From Ideonella sp. (GTDB taxonomy: Bacteria > Pseudomonadota > Gammaproteobacteria > Burkholderiales > Burkholderiaceae_C): DNA of 64,000 bases. The position numbers were made by a program, and so were the translations under genes. Shown in pieces: positions 50,312 through 61,093 of the stretch. The notes below the pieces were generated by a model. That model worked only from the letters and a program-made list of their open reading frames with translations, made no database searches and had not been told where the DNA came from. Location: NCBI GenBank assembly GCA_015075165.1, contig JABTUY010000002.1:907868-971867 (forward strand). Direction: 5' to 3'. Position 1 is the first letter of the stretch; every line of letters starts with the position of its first letter.

Positions 50312-51625
50312 CTACTTGGTTGCGGCCTGGAAGCGCTCGAGCTGCTCGTTGCCGCGCTGGATCGCCGCCTTCAGCGCCTCCTGCGGGGTTTTCTTGCTGG
50401 TCCAGATCTGCTCGGTCTCCTCGTCGATGATGGTGCGGATCTGGTTGAAGTTGCCGAGCCGGATGCCGCGCGACTTGTCGGTGGTCTTGCGGATCATCTG
50501 CGTCACCGCCACGTCGGTGCCCGGGTGCTGCTTGTAGAAGCCCGACTTGTCGGTCAGCTCGTAGGCTGCAGTCGTGATCGGCAGGTAGCCGGTGCGCTTG
50601 TGGCTGGCCGACTGCACCTCGGGCCGCGACAGGAACTTGAAGAACGCGGCCACGCCCTTGTAGACATTGGGCTTCTTGCCGTTCATCACCCACAGGCTGG
50701 CGCCGCCGATGATCGTGTTCTGCGGCGCACCGGGCACATCCGGGTAGTACGGCAGCGTCGAGATGCCGTAGGCGAACTTCGCTTCCTTGCTGACGCGCGC
50801 GTACAGCCCCGACGAGCCGGTCATCATCGCGCACTCGCCGGAGGGGAAGCTCACGTCGGCCTTGTTGTCGCGGCCCTTGTAGACGAACAGCCCCTGCTTG
50901 GACATGTTGGCCAGGTTCTCGAAGTGGCGCACATGCAGCGGCGAGTCGATCGCCAGTCGCGACGCCGCGCCGCCGAAGCCGTTGTTCAGCGTGGCGAACA
51001 GCACGTTGTGCCAGGTCGAGAAGCTCTCGAGCTGGGTCCAGCTGATCCAGCTGGTGGTGAACGGGCACTTGTGGCCCGATGCCTTGAGCTTGGCCGCGGC
51101 GAGCACCACCTCGGGCCAGGTCTTCGGCGCGGTGTTCGGGTCGAGCCCTGCGGCCTTGAACGCGTCCTTGTTGTAGTAGAAGACGGTGGTCGAGCTGTTG
51201 AACGGCAGCGACAGCATCTGCCCGTTGGGTGCGGTGTAGTAACCGGCTACCGCGGGGATGTAGACCTTGGAGTCGAACTTGGCGCCGCCCATCGTCATCA
51301 CCTCGCCGACCGGCTTGATCGCACCCTTGGCGGCCATCATCGTCGCGGTGCCGACCTCGTACACCTGCAGGATGTCGGGCGCGTTGCCGGCGCGGAACGC
51401 CGCTACCCCCGCGGTCAGCGTCTCGCCATAGGTGCCCTTGAAGGTGGGCACGACCTGATACTCCTTCTGGCTGGCGTTGAACTCCTTGACGAGGTCGTTG
51501 ACCCATTCGCCGAGCGGCCCGCCCATCGCGTGCCACCAATGCACCTGCACCTGGGCCGCGGCGGGGCCGGCGGCGGCGAGCCCGGCGACGGCGGCGGCGA
51601 TCGACATGACGATTCTTCGCTTCAT
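50312..51625 (-). CDS. ugpB: UgpB, periplasmic glycerol-3-phosphate-binding protein
   Basis: 437 aa. Signal peptide [20 protein letters not shown] ending near AAA-QV, then a family-1 binding-protein fold: [57 protein letters not shown] and [16 protein letters not shown] stands 7 nt before the ATG at 51625. First gene of ugpBAECQ. No direct-repeat Pho box was recognised upstream. Confidence 0.95.
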   Translation of the reverse strand: MKRRIVMSIAAAVAGLAAAGPAAAQVQVHWWHAMGGPLGEWVNDLVKEFNASQKEYQVVPTFKGTYGETLTAGVAAFRAGNAPDILQVYEVGTATMMAAKGAIKPVGEVMTMGGAKFDSKVYIPAVAGYYTAPNGQMLSLPFNSSTTVFYYNKDAFKAAGLDPNTAPKTWPEVVLAAAKLKASGHKCPFTTSWISWTQLESFSTWHNVLFATLNNGFGGAASRLAIDSPLHVRHFENLANMSKQGLFVYKGRDNKADVSFPSGECAMMTGSSGLYARVSKEAKFAYGISTLPYYPDVPGAPQNTIIGGASLWVMNGKKPNVYKGVAAFFKFLSRPEVQSASHKRTGYLPITTAAYELTDKSGFYKQHPGTDVAVTQMIRKTTDKSRGIRLGNFNQIRTIIDEETEQIWTSKKTPQEALKAAIQRGNEQLERFQAATK

Positions 51626-51802
51626 GAACACTCCTGCAAGACTGGGGTTTTCGGCGAGCGGGCAGCATCGCACCGCTCGATTGACAACGCCGTTTCTGTC
51701 ATGGATGGTGCGGTGCGGGCAAGCGGGATAACCCGCCGCGCGTCGCCGCTGTGGGCCTCGCAGCCGGCTCGTTGCTGCGCTGCGGTACCATCACGGCCCC
51801 CG

Positions 51803-54800
51803 ATGAACGCACCGCAACCGCTGCCGCTTCTGTTCGCCGCAGGGGCCCATGCAGATGGGGTCGACGCGCCGGCACGGCTGCGCGAGATTCCGTACAACTA
51901 CACCTCGTACGCCGATCGCGAGATCGTGATCCGGCTGCTCGGCGAGCGCGCGTGGGCCGTGCTGTCGCGCCTGCGCGGCGAGCGCCGCACCGGCCGCTCG
52001 GCGCGCATGCTGTACGAGGTGCTGGGCGACATCTGGGTCGTGCAGCGCAACCCGTACCTCGAAGACGACCTGCTCGACAACCCGAAGCGCCGCCGTGCGC
52101 TGATCGACGCACTGTCGCACCGGCTGGCCGAGGTCGAGAAGCGGCGCACGCCGGCCGACGATGCCGGGCGCGACGCCGCGGTGGGCGAGCTGCTCGCGCT
52201 GGCGCACGACGCGGTGCGCGAGTTGGCCGGGCGCTTCGCGGCCGTGTGGGATCTGCGCCAGCGCACGCGCCGCGTGCTGGCGCGCTGCACCGACCGGCAG
52301 AACATCAAGTTCGACGGCCTGTCGCGCGTGTCGCACGTGACCGACGCCACCGACTGGCGGGTGGAGTACCCGTTCGTCGTGCTCACGCCCGACAGCGAAG
52401 ACGAGATCGCCGGCCTGGTCCGCGGCTGCATCGAGCTCGGGCTGACGATCGTGCCGCGCGGCGGGGGCACCGGCTACACCGGCGGCGCGATTCCGCTGAC
52501 GTGGAAGAGCGCGGTGATCAACACCGAGAAGCTCGAAGACCTCGGCGCGGTCGAGCTGGTGACGCTGCCGGGCGTGGCGCAGCCGGTGCCGACGATCCGC
52601 AGCGAGGCCGGCGTGGTCACGCAGCGCGTGGCCGACGCCGCCGAAGCCGCGGGCTACGTGTTCGCGGTCGACCCCACGTCGGCCGAGGCCAGCTGCATCG
52701 GCGGCAACATCGCGATGAACGCCGGTGGCAAGAAGGCTGTGCTGTGGGGCACCGCGCTCGACAACCTCGCGAGCTGGCGCATGGTCACGCCGCAGGGGCG
52801 CTGGCTCGAGGTGCAGCGGCTGGACCACAACCTCGGCAAGATCCACGACGCCGCGCAGGCGAGCTTCGAGCTGCGCTGGTTCGACGAAGCAGGCCGCACG
52901 GTCGAGCGCCGCGAGCGGCTCGACATTCCCGGGGCGCGCTTTCGCAAGCAGGGCCTCGGCAAGGACGTGACCGACAAGTTCCTCGCCGGCCTGCCGGGCG
53001 TGCAGAAGGAAGGCTGCGACGGCCTGATCACGTCGGCGCGCTGGGTGCTGCACCGCATGCCGCCGCACGTGCGCACGGTGTGCCTGGAGTTCTTCGGCAA
53101 CCCGCGCGACGCGGTGCCGTCGATCGTCGAGATCAAGGAGTTCACGTTCGCGCAGCAGCGCGAGGGGGGCGGCACAGGAGACGCACGAGGCCCCGCACCC
53201 GTGCTGCTGGCGGGCCTGGAGCACCTCGACGACCGCTACCTGAAGGCGGTGGGCTACACCACCAAGAGCAAGCGCGGTGCGGCCAGCGCCGGCGGCCTGC
53301 CGAAGATGGTGTTGATCGGCGACATCGTCGGCGACGACGAGGCCGCGGTGGCGCGTGCTGCCAGCGAGGTGGTGCGCATCGCCAACAGCCGCGGCGGCGA
53401 GGGCTTCACCGCGGTCAGCGCCGATGCGCGGCGCAAGTTCTGGCTCGACCGCAAGCGCACCGCGGCGATCGCGCGCCACACCAACGCGTTCAAGATCAAC
53501 GAAGACGTGGTGATCCCGCTGGAGCGCATGGGCGAGTACACGCTCGGTGTCGAGCGCATCAACATCGAGCTCAGCCTGCGCAACAAGCTCGAACTGCTCG
53601 ACCGGCTGCAGGCCTGGTTCGCGGCCGGCGCGCTGCCGCTGGGCCGCGGCGACGATGCGCAGGAGATCGCCAGCACCGAGCTGCTCGACGACCGTGTGCA
53701 GCAGGCGCTCTTGCTGCTGCGCACGGTGCGCGCGCAGTGGCAGGGCTGGCTCGACGCGCTCGACCGCGAGCCGCTCGCCGGCGAACGCAGCGTGTTCGAG
53801 CAATTGCAGGATCACACGTTGCGCGCATCATGGAAGCGCCAGCTGCTCGAGCCGCTGCGCGCGTTGTTCTCGGGCGCGGCGTTCGCGCCGATCATCGCCG
53901 AATGCCAGCGCATGCACCGCGAGGTGCTCCATGGCCGGCTGTGGGTGGCGCTGCACATGCACGCCGGCGACGGCAACGTGCACACCAACATCCCGGTCAA
54001 CAGCGACGACTACGCGATGCTGCAGACGGCGCACGCCGTGGTGGCGCGCGTGATGGCGCTGGCGCGCAGCCTGGGCGGCGTGATCTCGGGCGAGCACGGC
54101 ATCGGCATCACCAAACTGGAGTTCCTGTCGGACGACGAGCTGCGCGACTTTGCCGACTACAAGGCGCGCATCGACCCCGAGGGTCGCTTCAACAAGGGCA
54201 AGCTGCTGCGCGGCGCGGCGCTCGCGGGCCTGGGCGCCGACGTGCGCGCGGCGGATCTCGCGCACGCCTACACGCCGAGCTTCGGGCTGATGGGCCACGA
54301 GTCGCTGATCATGCAGCAAAGCGACATCGGCGCCATCAGCGACAGCATCAAGGACTGCCTGCGCTGCGGCAAGTGCAAGCCGGTGTGCGCCACCCACGTG
54401 CCGCGCGCCAACCTGCTGTACAGCCCGCGCAACAAGATCCTGGCCACGTCGCTGCTGATCGAGGCGTTCCTGTACGAGGAGCAGACGCGGCGCGGCGTCT
54501 CGCTGCGGCACTGGGAGGAGTTCGAGGACATCGGCGACCACTGCACGGTGTGCCACAAATGCGCCGCCCCGTGCCCGGTGGACATCGACTTCGGCGACGT
54601 CTCGATGAACATGCGCAGCCTGCTGCGCAAGATGGGCCGCAAGAGCTTCCGCCCCGGCCAGGCCGCGGCGATGTTCATGCTCAACGCGACCAACTCCGAG
54701 ACCATCCGCCTGGCGCGGCGCGCGATGGTCAACGTGGGCTTCCGCGCGCAGCGTGCCGCGGTGCGGCTGCTGCGGCCGGCGGGCCGGCGCCAGACCGGCC

Positions 54801-55768
54801 GGCCGCCGGCCACCGTGGGCACGCCGCCGCTGCGCGAGCAGGTGATCCACTTCGTCAACAAGACGCTGCCGGGTGGCCTGCCCAAGCGCACCGCGCGCGC
54901 GCTGCTCGACATCGAGGACAAGCGCTACGTGCCGATCATCCGCGACCCCGCGGCGACCAGCGTCGACAGCGAGGCGGTGTTCTACTTTCCCGGCTGCGGC
55001 TCGGAGCGCCTGTTCTCGCAGGTGGGCCTGGCGACGCAGGCGATGCTGTGGCACGCCGGCGTGCAGACCGTGCTGCCGCCGGGCTACCTGTGCTGCGGCT
55101 ACCCGCAGCGCGGCGCCGGGCAGTTCGACCGCGCCGAGCAGATGATCACCGACAACCGGGTGCTGTTCCACCGCGTGGCCAACACGCTGAACTACCTCGA
55201 CATCAAGACCGTGGTGGTCAGCTGCGGCACCTGCCACGACCAGCTGCTGGGCTACAAGTTCGACGAGATCTTCCCCGGCAGCCGCATCGTCGACATCCAC
55301 GAGTTCCTGCTCGACAAGGGCATCACGTTGCCGGGTGGCGGCAGCTACCTGTACCACGACCCCTGCCACAACCCGATGAAGCAGCGCGACCCGATGCTCA
55401 CCGTGAAGGGCCTGCTGGGCGATGGCGTGATCAAGAGCGAGCGCTGCTGCGGCGAGAGCGGCACGCTGGGCGTCAGCCGCCCGGACATTGCGACGCAGGT
55501 GCGCTTCCGCAAGGAGCAGGAGATCCGCAACGGCGCGGCGGCGCTGCGCGAGCGGCACGGCCTGGCCGCCGACGGCGACGTCAAGCTGCTCACCTCATGC
55601 CCGAGCTGCCTGCAGGGGTTGTCGCGCTACGAGAACGACCTGCCAAGCGGCCTGCTGCGCGCCGACTACATCGTGGTCGAGATGGCGCGGCACATCCTCG
55701 GCCAGGCGTGGCTCGAAGACTACGTGGCGCGCGCCAACGCGGGCGGCATCGAGCGCGTGCTGGTGTAG
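51803..55768 (+). CDS. Very large FAD-linked oxidase with Fe-S and CCG domains (DUF3683; YdiJ-like)
   Basis: 1321 aa. Order of domains: a DUF3683-type N-terminus (about 1-160), FAD_binding_4 ([46 protein letters not shown]), an FAD-oxidase C domain ([32 protein letters not shown]), two 4Fe-4S motifs ([29 protein letters not shown]), and two CCG-type cysteine domains ([10 protein letters not shown]...CCGYP, and PCHNPM...CCGESG). It belongs to the D-lactate/D-2-hydroxyglutarate dehydrogenase group; the substrate cannot be read from sequence. ATG at 51803 is chosen; the frame is open far upstream without protein character. Confidence 0.9.
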   Translation: MNAPQPLPLLFAAGAHADGVDAPARLREIPYNYTSYADREIVIRLLGERAWAVLSRLRGERRTGRSARMLYEVLGDIWVVQRNPYLEDDLLDNPKRRRALIDALSHRLAEVEKRRTPADDAGRDAAVGELLALAHDAVRELAGRFAAVWDLRQRTRRVLARCTDRQNIKFDGLSRVSHVTDATDWRVEYPFVVLTPDSEDEIAGLVRGCIELGLTIVPRGGGTGYTGGAIPLTWKSAVINTEKLEDLGAVELVTLPGVAQPVPTIRSEAGVVTQRVADAAEAAGYVFAVDPTSAEASCIGGNIAMNAGGKKAVLWGTALDNLASWRMVTPQGRWLEVQRLDHNLGKIHDAAQASFELRWFDEAGRTVERRERLDIPGARFRKQGLGKDVTDKFLAGLPGVQKEGCDGLITSARWVLHRMPPHVRTVCLEFFGNPRDAVPSIVEIKEFTFAQQREGGGTGDARGPAPVLLAGLEHLDDRYLKAVGYTTKSKRGAASAGGLPKMVLIGDIVGDDEAAVARAASEVVRIANSRGGEGFTAVSADARRKFWLDRKRTAAIARHTNAFKINEDVVIPLERMGEYTLGVERINIELSLRNKLELLDRLQAWFAAGALPLGRGDDAQEIASTELLDDRVQQALLLLRTVRAQWQGWLDALDREPLAGERSVFEQLQDHTLRASWKRQLLEPLRALFSGAAFAPIIAECQRMHREVLHGRLWVALHMHAGDGNVHTNIPVNSDDYAMLQTAHAVVARVMALARSLGGVISGEHGIGITKLEFLSDDELRDFADYKARIDPEGRFNKGKLLRGAALAGLGADVRAADLAHAYTPSFGLMGHESLIMQQSDIGAISDSIKDCLRCGKCKPVCATHVPRANLLYSPRNKILATSLLIEAFLYEEQTRRGVSLRHWEEFEDIGDHCTVCHKCAAPCPVDIDFGDVSMNMRSLLRKMGRKSFRPGQAAAMFMLNATNSETIRLARRAMVNVGFRAQRAAVRLLRPAGRRQTGRPPATVGTPPLREQVIHFVNKTLPGGLPKRTARALLDIEDKRYVPIIRDPAATSVDSEAVFYFPGCGSERLFSQVGLATQAMLWHAGVQTVLPPGYLCCGYPQRGAGQFDRAEQMITDNRVLFHRVANTLNYLDIKTVVVSCGTCHDQLLGYKFDEIFPGSRIVDIHEFLLDKGITLPGGGSYLYHDPCHNPMKQRDPMLTVKGLLGDGVIKSERCCGESGTLGVSRPDIATQVRFRKEQEIRNGAAALRERHGLAADGDVKLLTSCPSCLQGLSRYENDLPSGLLRADYIVVEMARHILGQAWLEDYVARANAGGIERVLV

Positions 55769-55789
55769 GGCGCCCGGCGACCGGCCCGA

Positions 55790-56179
55790 TCAGTTCGCCA
55801 GCGGCAGGGTATCGGCAAAGCCGTGGGCCTCGCCATGATCGGCGTCGGCGGTGGCGAGCTGGCGCAGCACCTGTTCGCGGGCCTTGGCCTTCGCAGCCGC
55901 GGCCGCGGCCGCCGCGGCGCGGGCCGAATGGGCAGCGGCGCTGGCGCTGCCGTCGCGCTTGGCCTCCGACAGTGCCTGTTGCAGTTGCTCGACCTGCCGG
56001 CGCGCCTGCAGCGCCAGCTCCTGTGCCTGTGCCTTGGCCCGCTCGGCGAGCTCGAACTGGGCGCCGATCTCGGCCAGCTTCAACCGGAAGTGCATCGTCG
56101 TCGCTAACCAGGCCACGCCGGCGCCGCCGGCGGTGCAGGCCACGACGAGCAAGGCGGAGGACAACGACAATGTGGACAT
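55790..56179 (-). CDS. Small membrane-anchored coiled-coil protein, function unknown
   Basis: 129 aa. One N-terminal membrane helix (SSALLVVACTAGGAGVAWLA) then a long Ala/Gln/Glu/Lys-rich helix (AERAKAQAQELALQARRQVE, LQQALSEAKRDG) likely to form a coiled coil. Not assigned to a family. It is convergent with the large oxidoreductase (21-bp gap). The Ala-rich composition could reflect GC pressure, but the clean ATG, anchor and heptad-like pattern support a real gene. Confidence 0.6.
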   Translation of the reverse strand: MSTLSLSSALLVVACTAGGAGVAWLATTMHFRLKLAEIGAQFELAERAKAQAQELALQARRQVEQLQQALSEAKRDGSASAAAHSARAAAAAAAAAKAKAREQVLRQLATADADHGEAHGFADTLPLAN

Positions 56180-56393
56180 TTCGACAGGCTCCGGCGCGAT
56201 CCAAGAAGCCGCCCACGGCGGCGGAGCCGACCATATCGTGGGATGCGCCGGCCTGGCTGCGAAGGATTGCGCACCCTATGCAGCCAGCCGATGTGAAGCC
56301 CCGCTTCGCTGCGGAGGCCGCAAGGTAGCCAGCGGCGCGTGCCGTGTGCTATTGCACGCGCGGGGTCATCATTGGTGGCACAGGGGTCGCCGC

Positions 56394-56399
56394 TAAACT
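56394..56399 (+). promoter_or_regulatory. -10-like element upstream of the DUF971-ubiE unit
   Basis: TAAACT at 56394-56399 with TTGGTG 16 bp upstream (56372-56377). The gene starts at 56437. A similar TAAACT precedes secA at 41118-41123. Moderate match to sigma-70. Confidence 0.4.
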
Positions 56400-56436
56400 G
56401 GCGGCCTGTCCGAGATTCGCTTCGTCGCACCACGCC

Positions 56437-56838
56437 ATGCCCAGCCCGACACCTGTAGCCGTCACGTTGCACCAGAGCTCGCGCGCGCTCGAAATCGGCT
56501 TCGACGACGGCAATTGCTTCAAGCTGCCGTTCGAGTTGCTGCGCGTGTACTCGCCGTCGGCCGAGGTGCAGGGGCACGGCCCCGGGCAGGAGGTGCTGCA
56601 GACCGGCAAGCGGCAGGTCGAGATCGTCGATGTCGCGACCGTCGGGAACTACGGCCTGCAACCGACGTTCTCCGATGGCCACGACAGCGGCATCTTCAGC
56701 TGGACCTACCTGTACGAGCTTGGCAGCCGCCAGCAGGAGTTCTGGGATCGCTACGAGTCGCGCCTGGCCGCCGCCGGCGTTGACCGCGATGCCCCGATGG
56801 CGGCCGCGCGGGCGGCCGGTTGCGGGCACGGCCACTGA
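56437..56838 (+). CDS. DUF971 protein
   Basis: 133 aa with a DUF971 domain (related to the N-terminal domain of gamma-butyrobetaine hydroxylase): [40 protein letters not shown] and WTYLYELG. The C-terminus GCGHGH could bind metal. DUF971 proteins are linked to Fe-S or Mrp-related functions in some genomes, but no role is proven. ubiE follows by 19 bp, a common pairing in betaproteobacteria. Confidence 0.88.
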   Translation: MPSPTPVAVTLHQSSRALEIGFDDGNCFKLPFELLRVYSPSAEVQGHGPGQEVLQTGKRQVEIVDVATVGNYGLQPTFSDGHDSGIFSWTYLYELGSRQQEFWDRYESRLAAAGVDRDAPMAAARAAGCGHGH

Positions 56839-56857
56839 AGACCGGCGCTTCGAAGGC

Positions 56858-57595
56858 ATGGCGCAGACCCACTTCGGCTACCAGCAGGTCGACGAGCGCG
56901 ACAAGGCGCGGCGCGTGCGCGCCGTGTTCGATTCGGTCGCCGGCAAGTACGACCTGATGAACGACCTGATGTCGCTCGGGTTGCACCGGGCGTGGAAGGC
57001 CTATGCGGTGGCCATCGCCGCCCCGAAGGCGGGCGACCGGGTACTCGATCTTGCTGCCGGCACCGGCGATCTGACCGAGGCCTTGGCGCGCCGCGTCGGC
57101 TCTGCGGGCTGCGTCGTGCACACCGACATCAACCAGGCCATGCTCGGCGCCGGGCGGGATCGCTTGGTCGACGTCGGCCTGAACCTGCCGACGGTGCTGT
57201 GCGACGCCGAGGAGCTGCCGTTTCGCAGCGCCAGCTTCGATCTGGTGACGGTGGCGTTCGGCCTGCGCAACATGACGCACAAGGAGCGGGCGCTGGCCGA
57301 GATGGCGCGCGTGCTCCGGCCCGGGGGCCGGCTGGTGGTGCTCGAGTTTTCGCGCGTCGCGCCGCCGTTGGCCGGGGCCTATGACTGGTACTCGTTCAAG
57401 CTGTTGCCTCGGTTGGGGCAATGGGTGGCCGGCGACGGCGAGAGCTATCGCTACCTGGCCGAGTCGATCCGCATGCACCCGGCGCAGGCCGAGTTGAAGG
57501 CGATGATGAAGACCGCCGGGTTCGCGCATGTGGACGTTCACAACTTGACCGGCGGGGTCGTGGCGGTGCACGTCGGCGTGCACTGCGCGTTGTAA
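56858..57595 (+). CDS. ubiE: UbiE, ubiquinone/menaquinone C-methyltransferase
   Basis: 245 aa SAM-dependent methyltransferase acting in ubiquinone synthesis. Motifs: [18 protein letters not shown], the SAM-binding [31 protein letters not shown] and VLEFS. ATG at 56858. The quinone it helps make is the substrate of the bc1 complex encoded at 34226-37120. Confidence 0.96.
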   Translation: MAQTHFGYQQVDERDKARRVRAVFDSVAGKYDLMNDLMSLGLHRAWKAYAVAIAAPKAGDRVLDLAAGTGDLTEALARRVGSAGCVVHTDINQAMLGAGRDRLVDVGLNLPTVLCDAEELPFRSASFDLVTVAFGLRNMTHKERALAEMARVLRPGGRLVVLEFSRVAPPLAGAYDWYSFKLLPRLGQWVAGDGESYRYLAESIRMHPAQAELKAMMKTAGFAHVDVHNLTGGVVAVHVGVHCAL

Positions 57596-57768
57596 CCGAG
57601 CCGCACACGCGCCTGCGGCCACGCCTGCCGCGTGGTCGGGCGCTCCCGCAACCCGGGGTTGGATGGCAGGGCGGTGACGCATAGACTCTTCGTGTTGTTC
57701 CTGGCGCAGGGCCCGGATCGAAACAGCGGAATCGTGCGGCACCTTCCTTTTTCTTGGCTGGGGAACCG

Positions 57769-58611
57769 ATGATGAAGACATTGCCGTTGCGCTGGCTGCT
57801 CGCGCTGATCTGTCTGCTGATCACCGGCACGGCCTTTGCGCAGGCTGCGCCGGGCCAGCCCGCGGCGCCGGCGGCCCCCGCCAGCGGAACCGACTACGTG
57901 CTGGGTGCCGGCGACGTCGTGCGGATCACGGTGTTTCAAAGCCCGGAACTCACGCTCGAAACGCGAATCCCCGAGTCCGGCACCATCAACTACCCGTTGC
58001 TCGGCTCGGTGACACTTGGCGGCCTGACGATCAACCAGGCCGAGAAGCGCTTGGCCGAAGGGCTGCTGAACGGCAAGTTCGTCAAGAAGCCGCAGGTCTC
58101 GATCCTGGTCACACAACTGCGTGGCAGCCAGGCCTCGGTGCTGGGGCATGCGGTGCGGCCCGGCCGCTACACGCTGGAATCGACCAACACGCGGCTGTCC
58201 GACCTGATGGCGCTGGCCGGCGGCGTGGCACCCGACGGCAGCGAGATCCTCACGGTGGTGGGTACGCGCGACGGCAAGCCGTTTCGCACGCAGATCGACT
58301 TTCGCACGCTGTTTCGCGGCAGTGGGGGCGACGACATCACGATCCACAACAACGATGTCGTGTATGTCGACCGGGCGCCGCAGATCTACGTCTACGGCGA
58401 AGTCCAGCGGCCGGGCGCGATCCGCCTCGAGCGCGGCATGACCGTGCTGCAGGCGCTCGCGGCCGCTGGCGGCCTGACGCTGCGCGGCACGCAGCGCGGC
58501 ATCCGCATTCAGCGCAAGGGCGCGGACGGCACCCTGCAGGAGTCGAAGCCTTCGTTGCAAGACCAGCTCCAGCAGGGCGACGTGATGCAGGTGCCCGAAA
58601 GCCTGTTCTAA
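57769..58611 (+). CDS. Polysaccharide export protein, EpsE/Wza family
   Basis: 280 aa. Signal peptide (LRWLLALICLLITGTAFAQA), then a Poly_export domain (DYVLGAGDVVRITVF, PESGTINYPLLGSV) and two SLBB domains (GSQASVLGHAVRPGRYTLE and YVYGEVQRPGAIRLERG). No lipobox cysteine is present, matching the EpsE type of Methylobacillus-like clusters rather than E. coli Wza. It should form or contact the outer-membrane export channel. First gene of the exopolysaccharide cluster; 173 bp separate it from ubiE. Confidence 0.92.
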   Translation: MMKTLPLRWLLALICLLITGTAFAQAAPGQPAAPAAPASGTDYVLGAGDVVRITVFQSPELTLETRIPESGTINYPLLGSVTLGGLTINQAEKRLAEGLLNGKFVKKPQVSILVTQLRGSQASVLGHAVRPGRYTLESTNTRLSDLMALAGGVAPDGSEILTVVGTRDGKPFRTQIDFRTLFRGSGGDDITIHNNDVVYVDRAPQIYVYGEVQRPGAIRLERGMTVLQALAAAGGLTLRGTQRGIRIQRKGADGTLQESKPSLQDQLQQGDVMQVPESLF

Positions 58612-58630
58612 GTTCGAGGAAGCAAGTGCG

Positions 58631-60070
58631 ATGAACCTCAGTCAGTTCCTGTCGATTCTGCGGGCGCGCTGGTCGGTGGCGTTGCTGATCTTCGTGCTGA
58701 CCGTGGGAACGGCCGTCGGCATGAGTCTGCTGATGAAGAAGCAGTACACCGCGACAGCCACCGTGGTGGTCGACCAGACGCGACCCGATCCGATCTCGTC
58801 GGCGACGTACAGCGGCAACCCGTCACCTGCGTTCATGGCGACGCAGGTCGACGTGCTCAACAGCGACCGCATTGCCCAGCAGGTGGTGCGCAAGCTCGGC
58901 ATGCTGGACGACGAAGGCTGGCGTGCCGACTGGATGAAGGCCACAGGGGGCGAAGGCAGCTTCGAGGCCTGGGTCGTGGCCGCGGTCAAGCTGCGACTCG
59001 AAGTGAGGCCATCGCGCGAATCGAACGTGATCAGCGTGGGCTACAAGTCGTCCGACCCCCTGCGCGCAGCCAAGTTGGCGAACGCCTTCGTGCAGGCCTA
59101 TCTCGATGTCAGCGTCGAGTTGCGCGTCGACCCTGCGAAGCAATACTCCACGTTCTTCGACGCCAGAAGCAAGGAACTGCGCGAGAACATCGAGCGTGCA
59201 CAGGCCAAGCTGTCGGCCTACCAGCGCGAGAAGGGCGTGGTCATTGCGTCGGACGGTCAGTTGGATGTCGAGAACGCGCGGCTGAACGAGCTGTCGTCGC
59301 AGCTGGCCGCGCTGCAGGCGGTGGCTGCCGAAACCAGCAGCCGGCAGGCGCAGGTGCAGTTGGGGGCAGGCGATCGATTGCAGGAGGTCGTCGGCAACCC
59401 GGTGCTGGCGGGCCTGCGCGGCGACATCACCCGCGCCGAGGCGCGACTGCAGGAACTGAACTCCAGGCTGGGCGAGAACCATCCTCAGGTGATCGAGGCG
59501 AAGGCGACGATCGCGACGCTGCGCGCCCGGCTCGAGACCGAGACCCGCCGCATCACCGGTACGTATGGCGTGAGCAATTCGATCAACCGGCACCGCGAGG
59601 TGGAGTTGCGCGCTGCCGTCGAGGCGCAGCGCGCGAGGGTGCTCAAGATGCGCACCGCGCGCGAGGAAGGATCCGTGCTGCTGCGGGATGTGGAGAACGC
59701 GCAGCGCGCCTATGACGCGGTGCTCAACCGCTTGCAGCAGAGCAGCCTGGAGAGCCGCACCACGCAGAGCAATGCCTACATGCTGGCGCAGGCCTCGCCA
59801 CCGCTCGTACCGTCGTCGCCCAAGGTGTTGCGCAACGTCGTGCTGGCGATCGTGGTGGGCCTTGTGCTCGCGATCGGTGCGGCTTTGGTGCTCGAGTTCG
59901 TCGACCGCAGGGTGCGCACCGAGGAAGAGGTCTCCGAGTTGATCGGTCTGCCGCTGCTGGGTGTGCTGCCGCGGCCGGGCGGCAAGGGACGGTTCCGGCG
60001 CACACCGTTGCCGTTGGTTTCCGCCGCTGGATTGCGTCGTTTGACGGCGCCGAGTCACCGGGAAGCATGA
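58631..60070 (+). CDS. Chain-length determinant protein, EpsF/Wzz family
   Basis: 479 aa. Two membrane helices (WSVALLIFVLTVGTAVGMSLL near the N-terminus and VVLAIVVGLVLAIGAALVLEF near 405-425) flank a long periplasmic coiled-coil region. No kinase domain is fused; the next gene supplies it. The conserved PSSPKVLRN before the second helix is a Wzz/G-rich signature. The stop overlaps the next start by 4 bp. Confidence 0.93.
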   Translation: MNLSQFLSILRARWSVALLIFVLTVGTAVGMSLLMKKQYTATATVVVDQTRPDPISSATYSGNPSPAFMATQVDVLNSDRIAQQVVRKLGMLDDEGWRADWMKATGGEGSFEAWVVAAVKLRLEVRPSRESNVISVGYKSSDPLRAAKLANAFVQAYLDVSVELRVDPAKQYSTFFDARSKELRENIERAQAKLSAYQREKGVVIASDGQLDVENARLNELSSQLAALQAVAAETSSRQAQVQLGAGDRLQEVVGNPVLAGLRGDITRAEARLQELNSRLGENHPQVIEAKATIATLRARLETETRRITGTYGVSNSINRHREVELRAAVEAQRARVLKMRTAREEGSVLLRDVENAQRAYDAVLNRLQQSSLESRTTQSNAYMLAQASPPLVPSSPKVLRNVVLAIVVGLVLAIGAALVLEFVDRRVRTEEEVSELIGLPLLGVLPRPGGKGRFRRTPLPLVSAAGLRRLTAPSHREA

Positions 60071-61077
60071 TGGCCAAGATGGATGCCGCAAAGACCTTGA
60101 CCTTGCCGCCGATCGACGACGGTCTGATCCCGGGCCTGATGGCAAGGCTCGACAAGCTCAAGGGCGTCGCGCGTCCGGTGCCGCCGCAGGCTGCACGGGA
60201 GGACGCCGAACCCGTCTCGATGCTGCCGGAGGCCGTGGCCCCCGAGAAGCTGATCGGCGCCATCCTCGGCGAGAAGGTACACCTCAGCGCCGAGAACGTC
60301 GAGCAGATCCTGACCCATGCCCGCGAGAAGGGTGTGCGCTTCGGCGATGCAGCGGTCGCGCTCGGGCTGGTCTCGCAAGATCACGTGCTGCAGGCGCTCG
60401 CGCAGCAGTTCGGGTTTCTCTACGCCAGCGAGGAGCGTCGCAAGTTGATGCCGGAGCTGGTGGGTCTGAACCAGCCGTTCTCGGTGCAGGCCGAGGCGAT
60501 TCGCGAGATCCGCAGCCAGCTGATGATGCGCGTGTTCGCGCAGACCCAGCAACCGCGCGCGGCGCTTGCCGTGGTGAGCCCGTCGTCGGGCGACGGCAAG
60601 ACCTTCTTCAGCGCCAACCTGGCCGTGGCGCTGGCGCAGATCGGCGGCCGCACGCTGATCGTCGACGCCGACCTGCGCGGGCCGCGCCAGCACCAGGTGT
60701 TCAACATCGAGAACCACACCGGCCTGTCGAGCGTGCTCGCAGGCCACGTCGACTACAAGGTGATCCAGCAGGTGCCGGGCGCGACCAACCTGTACATCAT
60801 GCCGGTGGGCATCACGCCGCCGAACCCGCTCGAGCTGATCGAGCGGCCGACCTTCGGCATCTTGATGCGCGAGCTGAGCGCCAAGTTCGACCACGTCATC
60901 GTCGACACGCCGGCGGCTGAGTACGGCTCCGATGCCCAGGTGATCGCCACGCGGTGTGGCGCCGCGCTGGTGGTCGCTCGCAAGGACACATCGCGCGTCG
61001 GCGTGCTGCAGCAGCTGGTGTCGACGCTTTCGCAAAGCTCGGCCAAGCTGGCCGGCGTGGTCATGAACGAGTATTGA
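60067..61077 (+). CDS. EpsG-type BY-kinase-like ATPase with N-terminal MshEN-like domain
   Basis: 336 aa. Residues about 62-120 (KLIGAILGEKVHLSAENVEQ, then RFGDAAVALGLVSQDHVLQA, LAQQFGFLY) have the repeated pattern of MshEN/GspE-N domains, some of which bind cyclic di-GMP. The ATPase domain has Walker A SPSSGDGKT (171-179), A' TLIVDADLRGPRQH and Walker B VIVDTPA. The Tyr-rich tail normal in BY-kinases is absent; the protein ends VVMNEY. It likely controls polymer length with the upstream EpsF protein. ATGA overlap couples the two. Confidence 0.9.
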   Translation: MMAKMDAAKTLTLPPIDDGLIPGLMARLDKLKGVARPVPPQAAREDAEPVSMLPEAVAPEKLIGAILGEKVHLSAENVEQILTHAREKGVRFGDAAVALGLVSQDHVLQALAQQFGFLYASEERRKLMPELVGLNQPFSVQAEAIREIRSQLMMRVFAQTQQPRAALAVVSPSSGDGKTFFSANLAVALAQIGGRTLIVDADLRGPRQHQVFNIENHTGLSSVLAGHVDYKVIQQVPGATNLYIMPVGITPPNPLELIERPTFGILMRELSAKFDHVIVDTPAAEYGSDAQVIATRCGAALVVARKDTSRVGVLQQLVSTLSQSSAKLAGVVMNEY

Positions 61078-61093
61078 GCGCGACCGGAACACC

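Noticed and set aside
51680-51702. Possible Pho box upstream of ugpB
   Set aside because: TTGACA and TGTCAT half-sites are inverted relative to each other, whereas Pho boxes are direct repeats at 11-bp spacing. Phosphate control cannot be supported from this.
50186-51802. Upstream extension of the large FAD oxidoreductase frame
   Set aside because: It is antisense to ugpB and ugpA, which are complete and well conserved. GC-rich DNA commonly leaves long open frames opposite real genes.
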